This document shows, piece by piece, positions 43,310 through 51,965 of a stretch of 64,000 nucleotides of DNA. The notes beneath the pieces were generated by a model that was given only the letters and a program-made list of their open reading frames with translations, ran no database searches and had not been told where the DNA came from. The stretch lies in assembly GCA_005784505.1 (NCBI GenBank), contig VCAZ01000012.1, positions 710,001 to 774,000 of the forward strand, written 5' to 3'. Within the stretch, counting starts at the first letter, position 1. Each line of letters begins with the position of its first letter. Origin of the DNA: Bagarius yarrelli (lineage: Eukaryota; Chordata; Actinopteri; Siluriformes; Sisoridae). The translations under genes and the position numbers were made by a program.

Positions 43310-45886
43310 ACACACACACACACACATTATTGTGTAAGCAGGGCTATGGTGTTTTGCTGGATTGTGTTTAAAGTGGGGTTAAGGGGGCAGACTGGAAAGG
43401 ATTATACAGCATGTCAGACTGGATTTGACACAAGAGACGAGGGAAGTGTGAACTGTGTAGAAGAAAAAGTTATAAGTCTGAATCCAGTTTCTTTCCTTTC
43501 TTTTAAATATTTTACCTTGATTACAATTATGAATAATTTTTTACTTCATTTTTTTAAAAGCTTGTTAAGTAGGACTTACAAGAAGATGAATAAGGCATGT
43601 GGTATCGTAAGTCCGGATGCGGTCTGGGATTCATCCAGAGGTCGTGTCCCAGGCCTGGCTGGCAGCATGGCGCCCCGTGTGAGGAGCATGTTGGCGGGTA
43701 GTAACTGTGTGGTGCTAATTCCATAGGGATGGAGTGCAGCGAGCGAGGCTGCTCCAAGCTGGCAGGATCAGAGCTTTGGCTGTCTGGCGGCGGGTGCGAG
43801 CAGCAGGCCTTGCTCTGATAAGAACAGTAATCTCCAGACACAAGACAGGACGGACGTCCGTCACAGGAGAATCCGCCTGAAAACGAGCTGGAGTGGAGCC
43901 ACTGCTCTTTATGAGGCTGGAGGGTACTAAAGGAGCTTTGAGCCTGGCTGGGGAAAGGTGTCTGGGCGCTAAAGCCCGCTGGCAGACCCAGACGAGGTTG
44001 GTAGACTCCGTAACTGGACTGCATGCTGCCGCTCTCATTACTGCAGAAATCGAGGACAGCAGACGAGCTGCCGGAAAGCGAGTGAGTCGGAGCGGAAAAA
44101 GGCTGGAACTCGGTGCTGCTGATCTCCGACATGGAATCTAATGGGAGCAGAGTGTCTTTGTCGCTTTTGCTCATGGTTTCGTCGTTTTCCTCTGGAAGAT
44201 TCAGGGACTGGAACTGAGAGCTGAAAATAAGAAGATGTTGCAGATAGTGAAAAGGACTCTGGCCAAATCAGCAAAAAGACAGGGTTCTACCAATCTAAGT
44301 AACTGATCATTTGAAGGATTAATACACCTAAAAATACAGCACTAACCAAACTTAGCCGAGTAAATTATCAGCAATATGAGCCAATAAACTTTCAGTCCAC
44401 TAGAGGGCAACCATGTGACTTTCTGAAAAAAACGCAAGTCTTGTTGGTACTTTAGTTGGTACTTTAGTTGGTACTTTATATAAGTAAGTGCATACTTCCT
44501 GACTAATATAGTAGGACGTCCATCCAATTATCTGTCCGTCCATCCATCTGTCCATCCATTTATCTATCTGTCCGTCCATCCGCCTGCCTGTCTGTCTGCC
44601 TATCTATCTATCCATGCCCACTCTTGTGAGAGATGTGGATGAGAAGTTGGTGAGAGACGTGTATACATATAAAGTGTACTTTAGAATCCAGTAGTAAGTA
44701 GTCGATCATCTGGGACATTTTTACACACTGTTTTACACATACTAAGGATATAAAAATTTTACTCGCCTTCGCAAACTATATAGTAGGAAAGCAGGCGATT
44801 TCAAGTGCAGCCCATGTGTTTTATTCCAGTCTTGTGATTGGCTGTTCCCTAATGTTCCTTTATGGTTTCCTTCATAATCTTTTGTATTTTTATTGTGTAT
44901 TTAAACCCTGATGGTTTAGTCTGTCCTGCTTTCACTGTTTGTTGCTAGTCCTGTTGCCGGGTCATGCTGGGTGTTTTGCTGGGCAACACAGCTAAACATT
45001 TCTGGAATTCGACAGACCGCTTCATCCAGACTGACTTACATTAATCAACTGTTTTAATCCATCCGAGCAGTTAAGTGTGAAGGGCCTTGCTCAGGGGCCC
45101 AGCAGTGGCAGTGCTGGAAATCAAACCCATGATTCACCAATCAGCAGTCCAACAGATTAACCGTTGAACTACCACTCCCCAAACTTCATGTTTACTTTCT
45201 TGTTTTGTTATTTTTGTTTTGTTGTTTGGGTCCATTTGATCGAGAGCATAACAGCATTTTTAAACAGGCACATTCAGCCTTCTATCAGTAACGCTTTACT
45301 TTCATTCATTCAACTCTATAGCCGCTTATTCCCTAATTCGGGGTCACAGGGATCTGCTGGAGTCTATCCCAGCCGTCTCTGAAAGGGTGAAAGGCAGGAG
45401 GGGGACACCCTGGACAGGTCACCAGTGCATCACAGGGCTAATATATTTCAATAATGTAAATATGAATACTCCTAAAACAGAATTGTGTAAATGTCTGCGC
45501 ACACACTTGTTTTTTTTCCCTTAAGGTGAAATCACGAACGTTTTATGTCCTTGTTAAAAGCTGCACTACATTTATATTTAAATACAATTGCATGAATTGT
45601 GATCAATCGTGTCATGATTATTTAATTCATTCTTCGATGCAGATGTGTAAAATCTCTTCTTTTTTTTTTTCTTTTTGTTCATTTGTTTCTCCTTTCAGAA
45701 AAAGTCTTCACTTTGTCCACCCGTACATTACAGTGTATGAGATTGGGGTCAGAGCTCATGTCTGTCTGGAAGATCATATGATCTAGTTTCCTGAAGAGGA
45801 GTTAATCAGTGTGTAGGTGGAAAAAAAAAAAACTGCGTCTACCTCGGATTTGTTGCTGTGGGTGAGGAGAGAAGATTCTGCAGCAT
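37498..45886 (-). CDS. traf3ip2: traf3ip2 (Act1/CIKS), complete coding region, nine exons
   Basis: Adaptor that uses its SEFIR domain to bind IL-17 receptors and recruits TRAF proteins in the cytoplasm, activating NF-kB and MAPK/AP-1. Exons, in order of transcription: 45843-45886, 43580-44220, 42714-42756, 42544-42608, 41116-41213, 40835-40903, 38507-38620, 37813-37887, 37498-37644. They sum to 1,296 nt (431 residues plus stop). All intron phases match and every intron has GT-AG ends. The start is MLQNLLSSPTATNPS; residues ~15-245 are Ser/Pro/Gln-rich and low in conservation. The SEFIR domain starts at RKVFVTYEADNEEHV and runs to the stop, ending PPIGELPTIVSIPI. P-E-E-N-D-E near residue 25 fits the general TRAF6 motif PxExx(acidic). 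The protein is shorter than mammalian Act1 (~570 residues), the difference being in the N-terminal half. Introns hold long tandem arrays. A non-coding first exon is proposed at 51.1 kb. Confidence 0.95.
37813..37887 (-). CDS. traf3ip2: traf3ip2 coding exon 8
   Basis: LQNEFIQNGCRNFRFIPVLF followed by PGAKR, then donor GTAAGAG. It is the conserved SEFIR core strand (F-R-F-I-P-V-L-F-P). The acceptor used is CTTACAG at 37888; a second AG six bases further in is possible but would drop two conserved residues. 25 codons. Confidence 0.93.
37900..38432. repeat. (GAGAA)n purine array filling intron 8
   Basis: About 530 bp of GAGAA/GAGGA/GAGAGA with almost no pyrimidine on the plus strand; the transcript carries the TCTCT strand. 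It occupies nearly all of the 619-bp intron between exons 8 and 7. The minus-strand frames made of L-F-S-S repeats are artefacts. Confidence 0.95.
38507..38620 (-). CDS. traf3ip2: traf3ip2 coding exon 7
   Basis: Acceptor TTCTGTTTAG, then KDYLIIIIISPKYYQIVTNS, S-S-C-T-E-N-D-E-T-L-N-T, VYIHRQ and donor GTGGAGC. The I-S-P-K-Y and Y-I-H-R motifs identify the SEFIR domain. Five ATC codons in a row form an (ATC)5 run inside the exon. 38 codons, phase 0 on both sides. Confidence 0.93.
38725..40800. repeat. 47-bp (then 30-bp) minisatellite with AP-1 motifs, intron 6
   Basis: The main unit (38990-40150) contains ACTAACGCTACTGACTCACA and AGTGACTCAAACTCATACTC, i.e. two perfect TGACTCA sites per unit, in about 24 units. 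38810-38975 carries the same units inverted (TGAGTCAGTAGCGTTAG). From 40210 to 40795 the unit changes to a 30-bp type with TTCTGCCTCACACTCAGCTC. It fills most of the intron between exons 7 and 6. Repetitive open frames are artefacts. Confidence 0.95.
40835..40903 (-). CDS. traf3ip2: traf3ip2 coding exon 6
   Basis: Acceptor GTTTCTGCAG, then IDMFEQQFRSISKIDFMERY and ITE, donor GTGAGAT. Corresponds to the SEFIR segment with the conserved M-E-R-Y. 23 codons, phase 0 on both sides. Confidence 0.94.
41116..41213 (-). CDS. traf3ip2: traf3ip2 coding exon 5 (start of SEFIR)
   Basis: Acceptor GCGTTTTACAG, then (R)KVFVTYEADNEEHVKEVIN, F-V-A-L-L-R-H-N, GFYTH and donor GTAAGAT. The first two bases complete the Arg codon begun in exon 4. 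V-F-V-T-Y is the first strand of the SEFIR fold. Confidence 0.95.
41425..42500. repeat. (CTAT/CCAT)n tetranucleotide array, intron 4
   Basis: Nearly 1.1 kb of ATCT, ATCC, ATTT steps with occasional GTCC. A block of ~330 bp with CCGTCTACACATTTATCTAT recurs near 42025, 42215 and 42435, so part of the array is a higher-order duplication. It reaches within ~45 bases of exon 4. All the Ile/Tyr/Leu/Ser open frames are artefacts. Confidence 0.95.
42544..42608 (-). CDS. traf3ip2: traf3ip2 coding exon 4
   Basis: Acceptor TTTGAAAGCAG, then HESFHPQPKSIPSTAPLSLE and Q, donor GTGAGTT. Its single trailing base joins exon 5 as an Arg codon. Pro/Ser-rich linker just before the SEFIR domain. Reading-frame continuity with both neighbours is the main support. 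Confidence 0.85.
42714..42756 (-). CDS. traf3ip2: traf3ip2 coding exon 3 (43-nt)
   Basis: Acceptor TTTGTTTCAG, then (F)SRNSQPSDPELRP(S), donor GTACTAT. A small linker exon. It is included because its phases (2 bases carried in, 2 carried out) fit exons 2 and 4 exactly. Its sequence alone is not diagnostic. Confidence 0.8.
42781..43340. repeat. Intron 2 microsatellites
   Basis: AC run at 42786-42838, CTAT/CCAT patch at 43068-43146, and a compound (TA)n(CA)n at 43266-43326. The rest is unremarkable apart from an AGTATGTAAGGTAG-type dispersed fragment near 42880-42970. Confidence 0.85.
43580..44220 (-). CDS. traf3ip2: traf3ip2 coding exon 2 (large N-terminal exon)
   Basis: 213 codons, starting S-S-Q-F-Q-S-L-N-L-P-E-E-N-D-E-T after the acceptor TTATTTTCAG and ending MPYSSS(F) before donor GTAAGTC. 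Rich in Ser, Pro, Gln and Cys, with no recognisable fold, as in the N-terminal half of Act1. An internal Met at 44172-44174 (MSKSDKDTLLPLDSM) could be an alternative start. P-E-E-N-D-E is a candidate TRAF6-binding motif. Confidence 0.88.
44435..44480. repeat. 14-bp tandem repeat, intron 1 of coding region
   Basis: TTGGTACTTTAG repeated three times (44437-44476), next to a CCATCTGTCCAT microsatellite at 44517-44620. Confidence 0.8.
44820..45180 (-). repeat. Dispersed repeat fragment and antisense SINE
   Basis: 44820-45000 resembles the T-rich repeats at 14555 and 54490. 45010-45180 is an antisense SINE: GACCGCTTCATCCAGACTGA, AGGGCCTTGCTCAGGGGCCC, AATCAAACCCATGATTC, TTAACCGTTGAACTACCACT. Confidence 0.7.
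45303..45440 (+). repeat. GGGGTCACAGGGATCTGCTG-type repeat, copy 2
   Basis: TAGCCGCTTATTCCCTAATT, CGGGGTCACAGGGATCTGCT, ACACCCTGGACAGGTCACCA. Nearly identical to the left half of 16905-17135. Confidence 0.85.
45843..45886 (-). CDS. traf3ip2: traf3ip2 coding exon 1 (initiator Met)
   Basis: ATG at 45884-45886, MLQNLLSSPTATNP plus two bases, then donor GTAGACG. It joins exon 2 as a Ser codon. The four bases before the ATG follow a possible acceptor CTGACAG (45891-45897), so this exon probably has an upstream untranslated exon. Short and variable, so support is frame continuity only. Confidence 0.7.
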
Positions 45887-46049
45887 CTTTCTGTCAGAGA
45901 CTAAAAGACTGACGCCATCTCAGGGCCTCAGTGGTTCCATAAACCTGTGAACACACCAACAAGCACACTGTAAAACCCACACATCCACCCTACGGCCATG
46001 ATTACTGCACTGCTGCAATGTGTTAAAGGGGTAAAGACAGACAAAGATA

Positions 46050-46400
46050 GAGGACAGAGGGAAAAACAGAAGTACAGGTAAACAGACAGAGATAGACAGA
46101 CAGAGAGATAGACAGGCATCATGATAAACAGAAGGACAGAGAGATAGACAGACAGAGAAATAGACAGACGGAGAGATAGACAGATCGAGAGATAGACATA
46201 CAGAAAGATAGACAGAAGGACAGATAGACAGACAGACAGAGAGATAGACAGACAAATAAACAAAAAGAGGGATAGACAGGCGGAGAAATAGACAAAAGGA
46301 GAGATAGACAGACAAAGCGATAAACAGATGGAGGGATAGACAGACAGAGAAACAGAGAGAAAGAGAAACAGAGAGATAGACAGAGAGGCAGACAGATCAG
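46050..46400. repeat. GACA/GATA array
   Basis: GATAGACAGACAGAGAGATA-like units over ~350 bp within the proposed first intron of traf3ip2. The Leu/Ser/Cys frames on the minus strand are artefacts. Confidence 0.93.
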
Positions 46401-47185
46401 TGACAAAATCATCCATTTCAGAGATGATCGTGGTTTTTCTAGATACCGTGTTTATTTCTTTTTGTGGTTGGTTTTCTGGGTTTTTATCACATCATCTTCC
46501 TGTTCCTGTTTTCTGAATTCAGCTTTTACCGAATCTTTTAGAAAACTGTGATGAACTGATGCCAGGATTAAAACATAATACACAAATGATGATTAAACTA
46601 TGCTGGCTTTCAATTTGTGTTTTACTCATATGAAATAATGACAAGCAAATGATGAGTTTTTTGATCTAACTAATCTGTTCAAAGCAACCAATGATCACTA
46701 CTGTCTCCTGCGACCAATCACTGATGCCTCCCTGCTGCTAGCAACCTAACAACCAACTTAATTCTTCTCTTGTCTTTGCTTTGACTTAATACTTTTATCT
46801 GTTAAACTGTAAAGATTATTGTGTTGTTGTAGCTGCAGTAAAATACATTAAAGAACGACGGAGTGACATTGTGAGAAAACCCATCAGAAGTGGAAATCGG
46901 GACCCTGTGAGCAGCAGGTTAGTAATCCGGCAGCGGGTTAGTAATCCGGCACGGTGCAGGCGCCTCACTTGACCTGTTTGTTTGCGGTTGGAACAGCAGT
47001 GAAAGTGTGAGTGAGAAGTGATGAGTGAGCGGCGTTGAGGGGATTTCTCTCCTGCGCTGCTCTCGTTTGGAAAGCACCTCTGGCGTATGGAAACTCTAAC
47101 GTGACATTAACGCTACATAACCATGTCTGAAGCTGAGCACAAACATCTCTGCACCAGCATCTGCTCCTACCAACCTATAACTAAT
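46401..47185. other. Unannotated intronic sequence
   Basis: Contains a two-copy tandem repeat GGTTAGTAATCCGGCA near 46917-46953. The stretch 46850-47060 is richer in CG dinucleotides and could hold an alternative promoter, but nothing firm is seen. Confidence 0.45.
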
Positions 47186-47189
47186 GCCA

Positions 47190-48345
47190 ACTGCCAATGC
47201 CCCAACTCCCCATTTAGCCCTCAGTCATCTGGACAATAAGGACACTTACGTACGAAAGCTGTTCAAAGACTTAAATTCGGCATTCAACACAATTATCCCT
47301 CGGCACGTGATCGAGAAGCTGAGCCTGCTGGGACTGAGCACCTCCCTCTGCAACTGTATCCTGGACTTTGACAGGAAGACCTCAGTCGGTCCGGAGTGGA
47401 AGCAGCATCCTCAGCACCACCACACTGAGCACTGGGGCCCCTCAGGGCTGTGTGTTCAGCCCACTGCTGTTCACTCTGCCGCCTCTTGACTGTGTAGCCA
47501 TGAACAGCTCAAACCACACAGTGAAGCATTTTCAGCATATAACTGTCCAGTGTGACATACAAAAGTGCATTGAGCCCAAACATTAAACAGCTTAATACTG
47601 ACATAGATTTTTTTTAGATGTCAAGTGTTTGAGAAAGAAGTGAGTCTTTAATCATCCCTTAAAAGACAGGCAGTGACTCTGCTGTTCTGAAGTTTCCCCC
47701 TATGACATGACTGTTGTGGGTCTCATCAGCAAGAACAACGAGTCAGCATAAAGAGAGGAGGTGCAACAGCTAACAGCCTGGTGTAGAGCAAACAACCGGT
47801 TTCTGAACGTTGACAAGACTAAGATATTTATTGACCCCAGAGGAGCAAAAAGCGACCATTGTCCACTGAACATTGACGGATCCTCTGTAAAGATTGTCAA
47901 ATCAGCCTGGCGGAGAACCTCATTTGGTCACTCAACACTAGCTCCATCTGCGCCACTACTTCTTGCTAAGGATGACTGAAACATCTTTCTTCCACCCCCT
48001 ATCCTGAACATGTTCTACAGAGGGACCATCGGGAGAATTCTGAGCAGCAGCTGCTTCACTGTCTGGTTCGGGAACTTCACTGTTTCGGACCACAAGACCC
48101 TGCAGAGGATAGTGAGAACAACTGAGAAGATCATTGGAGTCTCTCTTCCATCTTTAATGGACATTTACACCACACGCTGCATCTAAGAAGCCAACGGCAC
48201 CGAGGACGACCCCACACACACACCTCACACTCACTTTTCACACTTCTGCTATTCGGGAAAAGATTATCGTAGCATTTGGATCCTCACACTCTGAATGTGT
48301 AACAGTTTCTTTCCACAAACCATTAGACTCCTTTAATAAACTCCT
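47190..48345 (+). pseudogene. Non-LTR LINE (L2/CR1-like) reverse transcriptase fragment, broken
   Basis: The first part reads D-T-Y-V-R-K-L-F-K-D, then NSAFNTIIPRHVIEKLSLLG, and after a frameshift S-T-G-A-P-Q-G-C-V-F-S-P-L-L-F-T-L. After an interruption it resumes with TVVGLISKNNESA, EEVQQLTAWCRANNRFLNVD, FYRGTIGRILSSS and TLQRIVRTTEKIIGVSLPS. The catalytic F-A-D-D box expected between the parts is lost to ~170 bp of foreign repeat (47530-47703). Several stops and shifts. It sits in the sense opposite to traf3ip2 inside its proposed first intron. Confidence 0.85.
47635..47703 (+). repeat. Repeat fragment interrupting the LINE
   Basis: GTGAGTCTTTAATCATCCCT, TAAAAGACAGGCAGTGACTC and TGCTGTTCTGAAG resemble the second half of the composite repeat at 34857-35135. 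Confidence 0.55.
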
Positions 48346-48379
48346 CACAGAACTGAGCCACCAGAAACTAACACACACA

Positions 48380-48884
48380 CATACACACACACATTAAATA
48401 TTAAAGTATTAAATATAAATTTGTTTACAGCATCACAAATTACAGATAAAATAAGATGTTCATGCACGGACAAACACTGCTGTTTTGCAGTTTTATTGCC
48501 AAGGATTTGTGCCGGTTCTCCGTATTGGATAACACAGAGTTTCACACACCGTTACAGGTGCTTGAGTGGAGGTACAGTGTGTGCTTACGGCGTTATTTAA
48601 GTGTTCTTTATAATCGTTATAATAACCTGATGTTTTATGATGTCATACAGAAATTTCAACTATAAACAAAAAGCATAGAAACTCCAATTCTGGTTCAAAT
48701 GTCAAGACGTAAACATGTATTTAGAGCAGAAGAATTAAAAAAAAACGGAATCGGATTTTGGAATCGGATCGTGACTCCCAGAATCAGAATCGGTGCCTAA
48801 AGATTTTCACCCCTAGTGTTTACTCTCTGGCTCATCCTTTGGTCTGACCGGAACGTTTGGATTGTTTAATGAAACTGTTTGTCT
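48380..48884. other. Probable transposon-derived insertion, family unknown
   Basis: Lies between the LINE coding remnant and a LINE tail. It ends with GGAATCGGATTTTGGAATCG, AATCAGAATCGGTGCC and TTTCACCCCTAG. GAATCG-rich ends of that kind occur in some fish hAT elements. No transposase seen. Confidence 0.35.
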
Positions 48885-49072
48885 TTACCAGGTTGCACAC
48901 TACGTACTTTATGTTGCCAGGACATATGTCCTAGGACTTTATGTCCCCGGTGTTGTTGTTGTTAGTTTTTTTGTTGTTTTGTGTAGTTGTGTGTTGTTTG
49001 TACTGCGTCTGCTATATATGGTCGAAATGACAATAAAGGCTTCTCGACTCGACTCTCGACTCCTTCACAGTA
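48885..49072 (+). mobile_element. LINE 3' tail
   Basis: TTGCACACTACGTACTTTAT .. GTCGAAATGACAATAAAGGC followed by TTCTCGACTCGACTC, a polyadenylation-like signal with a short terminal tandem tail. It may be the original 3' end of the LINE at 47190-48345, separated by the insertion. Confidence 0.6.
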
Positions 49073-49559
49073 AATCACAGCTCAGGCGACGGCGAAGCTT
49101 CATCTATAAATTCACCTGGAAACTCATGAATCATATGAAGTTCGGTTGATAAAATGATTCAAATCCAGATTAAAGACCTGGTAAGACAAGTTCCTTCATC
49201 ATGTCCTGAACATGACACCAGGAATTGTGAGGAATTCAATTAATTTGCGATAAAAGCCTGTGAAACTGGTTTTAACCATCTAATCTCACAGTCGTTTCCC
49301 GAAAAACCTGTCAAACCCGTTGAGTTTTTTTATTAATATTTGTAACCTGTAATTTGTAAGTAATATTTCCAACCTGTAAAACTGTACCTAAAATTATGAC
49401 TTAAAACTTGTTTTTAGAAAATTTTATTCTTTGTGAATTTATTACCTAATTTAATGAAGCACTTCAATATTTTAGTCTTTAAACAAAAAGATTATTTTAT
49501 TATAATTATTCGAATATTAAACTGACAATAAGGATTATTTATATTTTTTACAGCAAAAA

Positions 49560-49890
49560 GGCTTGGGTTCGATTCCCCTGCAGGGGTCTTTCTGTGTGGA
49601 GTTTGCATGTTTCTCTCCCTGTAAGTTTGTGTGTGTTTACTCCGGGTTCTCTGGTTTCCTCCCACAGTCCAAAAAAACATGTATGTTAGATTGATTGGTA
49701 ATTCTTAATTGCTCATAGGAGTGAGTGTGTGTGTGTGTGTGAGTGTGTGTGTGTGTGGCCCTGTGATGGACTGGTGACCTGTCCAGGTTGTCCCCTTCCT
49801 GCCTTTCACCCTTTCAGAGACAACTGGAATAGACTCCAGCAGATCCTCGTGATCCCGAATTAGGGAATAAGCGGCGGGTATAGAAGATAA
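49560..49890 (-). repeat. GGGGTCACAGGGATCTGCTG-type repeat, copy 3 (antisense)
   Basis: GGTTCGATTCCCCTGCAGGG, TGGTTTCCTCCCACAGTCCA, GGCCCTGTGATGGACTGGTG, CCTGCCTTTCACCCTTTCAG and ATCCCGAATTAGGGAATAAG: the full-length reverse complement of the element at 16905-17135, with a GT microsatellite inside. Confidence 0.88.
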
Positions 49891-50373
49891 ATAAATGAAT
49901 GAATGAATTGATGAATTTCTAGTTACAGCAGGAGTTTTAAAATTCAAGTTTTTCAACATTTCAACATTGACTGCACAAAATTTTACGCCAGATAATTTAA
50001 TCATTTATTTGTTTAACAAACAAGAATTTCTGAATGCACCAGAAGCGGAACAGTGCAACTCGGACTATTATCAGATCTGACTAAAGACAGAACCAACACG
50101 TTTAATCGCTGTCTGATCTCCATCACAGCACCACCAAACAGCGCTGTGAGAATGTTTCTGTTGGAATACTTTTCAGTCCAATATTTTTTAACAAATTCAC
50201 GGTAGTTACACTAACAGTTACTGTAAAACGTCTGAATAGTCACATGGAATTGTAGTAAATGTAATGAAATACAGTAAAAATATATATTTTTTATTATAGA
50301 CAGTTTAGTATATCTTTTTATTCTATTATTTGTATTTATTTATTATGTATTTAGATACACATAATAAATGAGA

Positions 50374-50551
50374 AGTGGTAGGTCAGTGGTTAAGGTGTTA
50401 GTCTGCTTATTGGAAGACCAAGGTTTGATTCCCAGCACCACCAAGCTGTCACTGTTGGGCCCCTGAGCGAGGCCCTTAACCCCTAATTGCTCAGTTGTAT
50501 AAAAGTGATAAATGTAAGTCACTCTGGATTTGGATAAAGGTGTGCGGTAGA
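50374..50551 (+). repeat. tRNA-derived SINE
   Basis: GTGGTAGGTCAGTGGTTAAG (A box), GGTTTGATTCCC (B box), CCTGAGCGAGGCCCTTAACC and GTAAGTCACTCTGGATTTGG. The tail is truncated. Confidence 0.88.
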
Positions 50552-51110
50552 TGGGTCAGGCTACCACAACACCGAATCTGACCCCCATTTATAAAAGTTT
50601 GAGCCCCCTGGGTGTTTTTGATACTTTGTTGTTTAAAACTGCACTAAATGTCTTTCAAGCTAAAAGATAAAAGAATAAAACTTTAAGAAGAATAAATAAA
50701 AGTCAAGTTGAAACCTTTTTTTCCTGTAAATGATTTTTTTGTGTAATAAAGTGTACAGAAGTGCACAACATCTCAGTACTACACTGAAGGGAATGTGTTG
50801 TGACCTGAAGAGCGCAGCTGGATAAACTGGTGTTTCTTCATCATCACCTTTTTTTTTTTTTTACAATCGAACATCAAAGACACGAGAAAGCTACCGGTTT
50901 CCGCCCGCCCGCACGCGCATTTCTATCTTTCTTTCTTTCATTTCCTCACCTCACACTTTTCAATTTTCCGCTTAATTTCAACCCGAAAATTTTCACCAGC
51001 ATAAATAATTAATTACGAGTTCGCATTTTAATGCGACATTTCAAATTTGCGCACACGCAAAAACACCCGCACGTCATTTACACACTGGGACTTAACAAAT
51101 ATACACTTAC

Positions 51111-51120
51111 CTCTGAGCCG

Positions 51121-51157
<37 letters not shown>

Positions 51158-51262
51158 CTGAGAAGGTTCGAGAAAGTTTGGAGTTTGAGGTTAAAAAAAG
51201 CAGTAAAATCCTTTAAAGCTGAAATGACAGTTCAGAACGCGCGTCTACCTCCCCGTCTAATT
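51111..51262 (-). other. traf3ip2: Proposed non-coding first exon of traf3ip2
   Basis: On the minus strand an exon-like end GGCTCAGAG is followed by a consensus donor GTAAGTG (donor bases 51109-51110). The upstream sequence is CpG-rich and lies below a CCAAT/GC-box cluster. It is 5.2 kb from the coding start, and a (GT)n run sits inside it. The link to traf3ip2 is inferred from position and strand only. Confidence 0.4.
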
Positions 51263-51345
51263 ACGCGCAACCGGTAATAATCCCGCCTCCTGAGACATGA
51301 TTGGCAGGTGCGCTGTCCAATCAGAGATTTGTTTGACACAATACA
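51263..51345 (-). promoter_or_regulatory. Candidate traf3ip2 promoter (CCAAT and GC boxes)
   Basis: GGAGGCGGG (minus strand, 51282-51290), GCCAAT on the minus strand (51300-51305) and ATTGG on the minus strand (51317-51321, i.e. a second CCAAT in the other orientation) lie within 40 bases. CG dinucleotides such as ACGCGCGT and ACGCGCAACCGG are dense nearby, unlike the surrounding AT-rich DNA. No TATA box is evident. Confidence 0.4.
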
Positions 51346-51585
51346 ACACTGTTATATGCGCTTCACTAATACGAGGTGGGTCTAACAGTGTATCATATCA
51401 TTTAACAGCATCATCATCATCATCAGCATCATCATCCTCCTCCTCCCCATTATCATTATTATTATATTACATCATCATATTATTCTTAGTGGTAGTAAAG
51501 TTTACCCTACAGCACAGTAAAACTGGTTTCATCGCATAACTTGGTGTCAGAGCACAGGGTCAGCTATGAACCCACACCCTGGGCA

Positions 51586-51680
51586 GTGGTGGCTCAAACA
51601 GTTGAAGCATTTATAGTGTTGAGTTAGTTGGAAGGTTTTAGTTCAAGCCCCATCACTGCCAAGTAGCTATAAAATAAGGC
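51586..51680 (+). repeat. Degenerate SINE head
   Basis: CAGTGGTGGCTCAAACAGTT, GAAGGTTTTAGTTCAAGCCC and CATCACTGCCAAG. Confidence 0.6.
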
Positions 51681-51861
51681 AAAATGTGTTATTTTTCAAC
51701 AACCCTTTTATCCCCATCAGCCATCATCAGAACCCTAAGGGGCAGGAGAGGCGCTGACTATTTTGGCCGTATATATAAACATGAGGTTGGGCTCTCTACC
51801 ACAGCAGTTCCCAACAAGGGGGGTCCCAACCCACATGGGGGCCTTGGCGAGCTCTGTGAGG

Positions 51862-51965
51862 GGTCGCGTTATACAGGCAGGTTGGAATAGGTGGAGAAAT
51901 GTGTCAGGACTGATGTGTGACAGGAGAATATCAGCTAGAATCAAGGGGAGGGTGTACAAGACAGT
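51862..51965 (+). pseudogene. LINE reverse transcriptase fragment, upstream of satellite B
   Basis: Reads RVIQAGWNRWRNVSGLMCDR, RISARIKGRVYKTVVRPAMM, running directly into the 36-bp satellite. It is the part of the same LINE that lies upstream of the codons amplified in satellite A. The 9-bp word AGACAGTGG flanks the 36-bp unit here (51960-51968 and again one unit later). Confidence 0.85.

Noticed and set aside
43715..44141. Overlapping open frames on both strands across traf3ip2 exon 2
   Set aside because: Shadows of the real exon in other frames; only the 43580-44220 frame joins the other exons in phase.
46900..47100. Possible traf3ip2 promoter in a CpG-richer patch
   Set aside because: No CCAAT/GC-box cluster or consensus donor as found at 51.1-51.3 kb; kept only as an alternative.
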